Assembly: GCA_964458125.1 (NCBI GenBank)
Contig: CAYWHE010000135.1
Coordinates: forward strand, 1 to 11,194
Direction of reading: 5' to 3'
DNA length: 11,194 nucleotides
Source: CAYWHE01 sp964458125
Lineage (GTDB): Bacteria > Bacteroidota > Bacteroidia > AKYH767-A > OLB10
The first letter of the stretch is position 1; every line of letters begins with the position of its first letter. A program made the translations under genes and the position numbers. This document shows positions 6,854 to 11,194 of the stretch, piece by piece. Under the pieces are notes generated by a model. It was not told where the DNA came from, ran no database searches, and saw only the letters and a program-made list of their open reading frames with translations.

Positions 6854-7353
6854 TCCCTGTTTCTTTGCGATTCACAGCGTACTTTACTTGAAACAAAATT
6901 CAGAAATAATATCCATGAACTTCCCCATTTTCTCTGCGCCCTTTGCGTTTCTTAGCGCTCTTTGCGTGAAAAAAATTCAGGACCTTTCCCCTTTCTCTGC
7001 GCCCTTTGCGTTTCCTGGCGCTCTTTGCGTGAAAAAAATTCAGGACCTTTCCCCTTTCTCTGCGCCCTTTGCNNNNNNNNNNNNNNNNNNNNNNNNNNNN
7101 NNNNNNNNNNNNNNNNNNNNNNNNNNNNNNNNNNNNNNNNNNNNNNNNNNNNNNNNNNNNNNNNNNNNNNNNGTTTCCTGGCGCTCTTTGCGTGAAATAA
7201 AATTCAGAAATAATATCCAGGCACTTCCCCCTTTTCTCTGCGTCTTTTGCGTTTCCTGGCGCTCTTTGCGTGAAACAAAATTCAGAAATAATATCCAGGA
7301 ACTTCCCCCTTTTCTCTGCGTCTTTTGCGATTCACAGCATACTTTGCATGAAA
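6854..7353. repeat. Tandem repeat array 2 (78- and 63-bp units, contains assembly gap)
   Basis: This array fills most of the gene-free stretch 6747-7362, between the GxxExxY promoter region and the aminopeptidase stop codon. Cores end in CTTTGCGTGAAA at 6960, 7023, 7186 and 7264, and in decayed forms at 6882 (CTTTACTTGAAA) and 7342 (CTTTGCATGAAA). Visible unit lengths are 78, 63, then (after the N run) 78 and 78 bp. Each core is four heptamers spaced 9, 10 and 9 bp, for example CTCTGCG 6932, CTTTGCG 6941, CTTAGCG 6951, CTTTGCG 6960. The 63-bp form lacks about 15 bp of linker around AATAATATCCAG. Orientation is the same as in array 1. Both outer cores carry GCGATTCACAGC in place of the inner GCGTTTCCTGGCGC. 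Plus-strand open frames through it are repeat translations. Confidence 0.93.
7073..7172. other. Assembly gap (100 Ns) inside repeat array 2
   Basis: Exactly 100 Ns, the conventional filler for a gap of unknown size. The bases on either side (CCCTTTGC before, GTTTCCTGGCGC after) join in phase to a normal repeat core, so the gap lies between near-identical copies and the true number of units is unknown. Confidence 0.97.
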
Positions 7354-7362
7354 TCCATTATC

Positions 7363-9243
7363 TCACTTCAGAATCTCATCAATAGTCTGTGCAGCAACGG
7401 CATGGTAACCCGGCCTGGCTCGTTCGTATATAACCCTTGCCATCTTCATGCCATCCGGTGTTTTTGCCATCTCCGCATATAAAGGTTTCAGGAATTTCCT
7501 CCTCCCCACCTGCAACAAAAATTTCTCCAGTGCCGGATACGCTTTGCTGTATTTGTTTTTCAGGCATACCTGGAACCAGTCACAAAGAATTTCGGAATTT
7601 CCTGAATTCGTAAAATGAAATGCATCGTCCAGTCCGGCAATCCTCTCCGGGCTCAGGGTATCGTTCACCTGCCTGAGAAAATACAACCAATGGTGGGTGC
7701 TCCAGCCCTTCGTTGCAAGTTCAGTCGCTTTCATCCCACCTTTAAAAGCGGTTGCCGCCTGGCCGGCTTTCTTCAGTTCCACAGACTCTATGACCGGACA
7801 GTTGGCCGGCAGCCCTGTTCCGTATACCCAGGCCTGAATGTTGATTTGTCTTTCCAGGTTCGAATCTCCTTTAATCAGCATCTGCTCCAGGTACTCCAGG
7901 AAATGTCTGGTATCCATGCTTTGAAAAGCAAAGGTGTTAAAATAAAAATTCACGAAGGCATCCCATCTTTCCCTGCCAACGGCCTGTTCTATGGTGGCCA
8001 GGAAAAAACGGCCCTTCTGGTAGGCAATATCGGTTACGCCGTCATCGGGATCACGGCCTTTTAAATCGAGGTATAATTTGCTGTCCGGTGAATCTCCCAT
8101 TTCTTTCACGGTGTTTTTCAGTTCCTCGTAATTCAGCACCGTCAGCATGTCGGCGTAGTCCTTTCCGTATAATTTTTCCATGATGCGGCTTTCAAAATAT
8201 ACCGTGAAGCCTTCGTTCAGCCAGAAGTCGTTCCAGGTGGCATTGGTGACCAGGTTGCCACTCCAGGAGTGTGCCAGCTCATGTGCAACCAGAGACACCA
8301 GCGACCGGTCGCCGGCAATGATGGTCGGTGTGGCAAACGTGATGCGCGGGTTTTCCATCCCTCCGAAAGGAAAACTCGGCGGAAGCACCAGCAGGTCATA
8401 CCTTCCCCAGCGATAGTTACCGTAAATGGATTCCGCGGCTTCGATCATCTTTGGCATATCGGCGAACTCATACGCGCTTTTTTCCATCATTACCGGTTCG
8501 GCAAAAACCCCGCAGGTTGGCGTATAGGCATAAAAATCCAGGTCGCCAACGCTGAGGGCCATCAGGTAGGACGGAATGGCCTGGGGCATTTTAAAATGAT
8601 ATTCCCCAGTGGGGTTTTTAACGGTATCATTTTCCGCACTCATCAGCGCCATCAGTCCGGGAGGGCAATGGATAACGGCATCATAAGTAAAACGAATGTT
8701 CGGGCTGTCCTGCAACGGTATCCAGGTGCGGGCCAGGATGGCCTGGCTTTGGGTGAACAGGAAGGGATGCTGTCCACCCGCTGTTTGTTCCGGGGCCAGC
8801 CATTGCAGGGCGGCAGCCCCGGGTGAGGTCGTATAGTAAACCGTTACGATCGTGGTGGATGGTCTGATGGTGATCTCCAGGTCGCTGCCCATAAACGGCG
8901 CGGGGGCAGATAATGTAAAGCCGGTGGCTTCCTCCTTGCTTCCCGTCGTAACCCGTTCGATGGTCAGGTCACGGGAATCCAGGTGCAGGGAGGATCCTCC
9001 CGATTTGTTTTCAATAGTTAACACCACCCTGCCCCGCAGGATTTTTTTAGCAAAGTCCGCTTCCAGGTGGAGGGACAGGTGCCTGACTACAGCCTCTTCA
9101 GGCCTGGCATAGGAATGTACATCGTGTATGATCATAGGATTAAATTTTTGTTGCCGGGAGGATGCCGTAATGTTGATGCCGCATACACAGGAAAGAAGGG
9201 TGAGCAGACAAGCAGGAAAATGACGGTAAAGGAACAGGGTCAT
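7363..9243 (-). CDS. M1 family aminopeptidase, leukotriene-A4-hydrolase type
   Basis: This 626-residue zinc metallopeptidase should remove N-terminal residues from peptides. Domain order is as in LTA4H: N-terminal beta saddle (about 40-240), catalytic domain with GGMENPRITF (294-303), HELAHSW (zinc ligands H321 and H325, catalytic E322) and WLNEG (third ligand E344), Y408 in AYQKG at the place of the LTA4H transition-state tyrosine, then a helical C-terminal domain with NSGNSEI and VGRRKFLKPLY as in LTA4H. Epoxide hydrolase activity on LTA4 is not implied. The N-terminus (MTLFLYRHFPACLLTLLSC) is a signal peptide; C19 in TLLSC could be a lipobox cysteine, so it is probably an exported, perhaps lipid-anchored, enzyme. 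It starts 15 bp after the Nudix gene and is probably the last gene of that operon. Array 2 begins 9 bp after its stop codon. Confidence 0.93.
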   Translation of the reverse strand: MTLFLYRHFPACLLTLLSCVCGINITASSRQQKFNPMIIHDVHSYARPEEAVVRHLSLHLEADFAKKILRGRVVLTIENKSGGSSLHLDSRDLTIERVTTGSKEEATGFTLSAPAPFMGSDLEITIRPSTTIVTVYYTTSPGAAALQWLAPEQTAGGQHPFLFTQSQAILARTWIPLQDSPNIRFTYDAVIHCPPGLMALMSAENDTVKNPTGEYHFKMPQAIPSYLMALSVGDLDFYAYTPTCGVFAEPVMMEKSAYEFADMPKMIEAAESIYGNYRWGRYDLLVLPPSFPFGGMENPRITFATPTIIAGDRSLVSLVAHELAHSWSGNLVTNATWNDFWLNEGFTVYFESRIMEKLYGKDYADMLTVLNYEELKNTVKEMGDSPDSKLYLDLKGRDPDDGVTDIAYQKGRFFLATIEQAVGRERWDAFVNFYFNTFAFQSMDTRHFLEYLEQMLIKGDSNLERQINIQAWVYGTGLPANCPVIESVELKKAGQAATAFKGGMKATELATKGWSTHHWLYFLRQVNDTLSPERIAGLDDAFHFTNSGNSEILCDWFQVCLKNKYSKAYPALEKFLLQVGRRKFLKPLYAEMAKTPDGMKMARVIYERARPGYHAVAAQTIDEILK

Positions 9244-9258
9244 CAGGGCTGAAATGAT

Positions 9259-9816
9259 TTATAATTTTCCCTCCCCGATCAGGAATTTGGTTTTTAAGAT
9301 GCTGGCCACCGACAGGCTGTCCCGTATTTCACCGCGCATGGTCATCTGAAACAATTGCTCAAAGGGGAGTTTCCGTACCCGGATGATTTCCGTCTCTTCA
9401 TGGTCGGTTTCGGCTAGGGTAAGACCCCTGGCCACAAAGGTGTATGATCGTTCATCCGTGGCGGAATTGGAAAGCTGCATTTCCAGGATCAGGTCAAAGC
9501 GTTCCGCCCTGATGCCCGCCTCCTCCAGCAGCTCCCGGCGGGCCGTCTCAACAGGCTCCTCCCCGTCAGGACAACCGCCTTCGGGTACTTCCCATTCATA
9601 GGAAGCCGGTGAATAACGGTACTGCCCTACGATCCACGTGTTGTAATCCTCATCCAGAGGGACGATGGCAATGGCCCTGTTTTTAAAATGAACCACCCCG
9701 TAAATTCCCGGTTTGCCTGCAGGCGTAATGACCTGGTCCTCGTTGACCCGTATCCAGTTGTTTTCGTAGTGAACTGCTGTACTCAGCTTCTTCCAGGGGT
9801 TTGATTCCGTACTCAT
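9259..9816 (-). CDS. Nudix hydrolase, ADP-ribose pyrophosphatase-like
   Basis: This 185-residue cytosolic hydrolase has a perfect Nudix box (G-x5-E-x7-REUxEExGU): G80, E86, then RELLEEAGI (94-102), whose glutamates bind the metals. The preceding GQYRYSP and EWEVPEGG, and the length, fit the ADP-sugar pyrophosphatase (NudF-like) group, which splits ADP-ribose or other nucleoside-diphosphate sugars into a nucleoside monophosphate and sugar phosphate; the exact substrate is inferred. ATG at 9816 (MSTESNPWKK) is chosen; a start at 9873 would overlap the 3' end of the glycosyltransferase gene and add 19 residues not typical of the family. It lies 22 bp after the glycosyltransferase stop and 15 bp before the aminopeptidase start, so the three are probably co-transcribed. 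Confidence 0.88.
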   Translation of the reverse strand: MSTESNPWKKLSTAVHYENNWIRVNEDQVITPAGKPGIYGVVHFKNRAIAIVPLDEDYNTWIVGQYRYSPASYEWEVPEGGCPDGEEPVETARRELLEEAGIRAERFDLILEMQLSNSATDERSYTFVARGLTLAETDHEETEIIRVRKLPFEQLFQMTMRGEIRDSLSVASILKTKFLIGEGKL

Positions 9817-9838
9817 GATGCTGTTCCTGCTCAGCGGC

Positions 9839-10630
9839 TTACCGGCTGATTGATTCCCTTTTGCCCGCCACATCCTGCAATTGTGCCGGAGTCGGAGCCT
9901 TCCTTTTGTAGTTTCGGAAAAAACTTTTCAGTTTCATTTCAATGACGCCCCATATCGCTTCACTGAAAATGCCGCTGCTCATTTTGGAGTGACCTTCCTT
10001 CCGGTCGGTGAAGATGATGGGGATTTCCACAATACGATAGCCCATTTTCCAGGCCGTAAACTTCATTTCAATCTGGAAAGCGTACCCGTGAAATTTGATC
10101 CTGTCGAGTTCAATGTTTTCCAATACCTCACGCTTATAACATTTAAACCCGGCCGTGGTATCGCGGATTTTCATTCCCGTAATCAACCGGACATACATGG
10201 AAGCAAAATAGCTCATCATCACCCTGCCCATGGGCCAGTTCACCACATTCACGCCCTTGATATAACGTGAACCTATGGCCAGATCGGCACCCTCCATGGA
10301 ACAGGTCATGTGCAGGCGTATCAGATCTTCGGGATTGTGCGAAAAATCGGCATCCATTTCAAAAACATAGGCATACTGCCTTTCCAGCGCCCATTTAAAA
10401 CCATGTATATAGGCCGTGCCCAACCCCAGCTTGCCGGCCCGCTGCTCCATGTAAAGCCTCCCGGGAAAGGCAGGCATCAGGGCATTGACTATGGAAGCCG
10501 TTCCATCATCGGAATTGTCGTCAATAATCAGCACATCAAAAGGCTTGCGCAGGGCAAAAACCGCACGGATGATGGCCTGTACGTTTTCCTTTTCGTTGTA
10601 GGTGGGTATGATGACTAAGCTGTCGGACAC
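9839..10630 (-). CDS. GT2 glycosyltransferase, polyprenol-phosphate mannosyltransferase (DPM1-like)
   Basis: This 263-residue soluble inverting glycosyltransferase of family GT2 has the DPM1 motif series: VIIPTYNEKENV (6-17), LIIDDNSDDGT (34-44), EMDADFSHNPEDL (91-103, DAD metal/nucleotide site), GSRYIKG (120-126), DTTAGFKCYKREVL (157-170), GYAFQIEM (182-189) and DRKEGHSKMS (209-218). The likely reaction transfers a sugar (mannose in characterised homologues) from a nucleotide sugar to a polyprenyl phosphate, giving a lipid-linked donor for extracytoplasmic glycosylation. There is no C-terminal membrane domain, as in the short bacterial and human type. Start is GTG at 10630 (MSDSLVI). It is the first gene of the apparent operon with the Nudix and M1 genes, behind a promoter motif at 10677-10684. 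Confidence 0.9.
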   Translation of the reverse strand: MSDSLVIIPTYNEKENVQAIIRAVFALRKPFDVLIIDDNSDDGTASIVNALMPAFPGRLYMEQRAGKLGLGTAYIHGFKWALERQYAYVFEMDADFSHNPEDLIRLHMTCSMEGADLAIGSRYIKGVNVVNWPMGRVMMSYFASMYVRLITGMKIRDTTAGFKCYKREVLENIELDRIKFHGYAFQIEMKFTAWKMGYRIVEIPIIFTDRKEGHSKMSSGIFSEAIWGVIEMKLKSFFRNYKRKAPTPAQLQDVAGKRESISR

Positions 10631-10676
10631 AAGCGGGAACAGAAAGGGTTGGTATCGGTCTTTAACTTTTAACGGA

Positions 10677-10684
10677 CAAAGCTA
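10677..10684 (-). promoter_or_regulatory. -7 element of the GT2-Nudix-M1 operon
   Basis: The minus strand reads TAGCTTTG, an exact TAnnTTTG match, placing the transcription start near 10670 and leaving a leader of about 40 nt before the GTG at 10630. No clear -33 element is seen at the right distance. Confidence 0.5.
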
Positions 10685-10826
10685 TGCTTTCCGGGCTTAA
10701 AAATACGTTAAAATTATCTTATTTGAAACCTGGCCGCCATACGGCAACCCTGCACAAAATGTCCTGGTTGTTGCCTGGTGACCGCTTCACGGGTCCTCAA
10801 AAAACAGGTTTTACACCATTTCCTGC

Positions 10827-11194
10827 CTATTCCTTTACAAATTTCCGGTATACTTTTCCCTCGCTGGTTTGTATGGAAATAAAATAAATCCCGCCAGGCA
10901 ACTCCGAAACATCCATTTCCCACTCATTTTGTCCGGCTGGAATATTTTTCCAGCTGATTACCTGACCGGTAATGGCAGCAATGATAACCTCTCTGCCAAT
11001 CCGGTGAAAGCCTTCCATGTTTACAACTAATTTTTCACCGGCCGGAATAGGATAGATCTTAATTTCAACTTGATGATGCTGCATATCCTCCGTTCCCACA
11101 TTGCCCAAACTATCACAAACGCTGCCAGCCAGGCGGCCCAGGCTGTAATTGGGTATATTCGGCAACCCATAAAAACTCCTTCTGCCTCCAAGCC
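10827..11194 (-). CDS. C-terminal end of a secreted T9SS-sorted protein (5' truncated)
   Basis: The frame is open from the right window edge to a TAA at 10829-10827, giving about 122 C-terminal residues; the true start is outside. The visible part opens with LGGRRSFYGLPNIPNYSLG and then GSVCDSL, the end of the same propeller type seen at the left edge (20 of 29 residues identical over LGGR to CDSL). After a short linker comes a T9SS type A sorting domain: IKIYPIPAGEKLVV, AAITGQVIS, ELPGGIYFISI and a basic end (KVYRKFVKE). The protein is expected to be exported and attached to the cell surface or released. It is followed by 196 bp without a gene before the glycosyltransferase start, which contains that operon's promoter. 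Confidence 0.85.
   Translation of the reverse strand, partial: LGGRRSFYGLPNIPNYSLGRLAGSVCDSLGNVGTEDMQHHQVEIKIYPIPAGEKLVVNMEGFHRIGREVIIAAITGQVISWKNIPAGQNEWEMDVSELPGGIYFISIQTSEGKVYRKFVKE

Noticed and set aside
10770..10826. Terminator after the right-edge gene
   Set aside because: A CAGG/CCTG stem of 4 bp followed by Ts can be drawn, but it is too short with a long loop to support.

Overview
The window looks like a piece of a Bacteroidota chromosome, probably a draft or metagenome assembly because it contains a run of exactly 100 Ns. The phylum call rests on two genes ending in type IX secretion (T9SS) C-terminal sorting domains, on several start regions carrying the Bacteroidota -7 promoter motif TAnnTTTG without Shine-Dalgarno sequences, and on the protein repertoire. 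The class or genus cannot be judged from this much sequence.

Layout. At the left edge (1-511, +) is the 3' end of a secreted beta-propeller/T9SS protein. It converges on an MsbA-like ABC exporter (520-2340, -). A small DinB-like/DUF1569 gene (2431-2901, +) is divergent from the exporter and convergent with a glutaryl-CoA dehydrogenase gene (2908-4086, -). An outer-membrane beta-barrel gene follows (4170-5594, -). A repeat-rich intergenic island fills 5595-7362: tandem array 1 (about 71-bp units), a small GxxExxY / PD-(D/E)XK nuclease-like gene (6369-6746, -), and tandem array 2 (78- and 63-bp units, interrupted by the N run). To the right is a tight minus-strand operon: polyprenol-phosphate mannosyltransferase-like GT2 (9839-10630), Nudix hydrolase (9259-9816) and LTA4H-type M1 aminopeptidase (7363-9243). 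At the right edge (10827-11194, -) is the C-terminus of a second secreted protein that is a recognisable paralogue of the one at the left edge.

Most genes are ordinary housekeeping or envelope functions: lipid-type export, lysine/tryptophan catabolism, an outer-membrane protein, sugar transfer, nucleotide-sugar clean-up and peptide degradation. They do not form one pathway. The part worth a second look is the island. The two arrays have different unit lengths and different linkers, yet share one directional core: four CTTTGCG-like heptamers spaced 9, 10 and 9 bp, the last reading CTTTGCGTGAAA. Both arrays have the same orientation and closely flank a gene whose nuclease-fold residues are intact. 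This suggests, but does not prove, a repeat-plus-nuclease element, conceptually like REP/RAYT pairs. Array 1 also carries a recent 212-bp higher-order duplication, and the assembly gap falls precisely inside a repeat unit of array 2.
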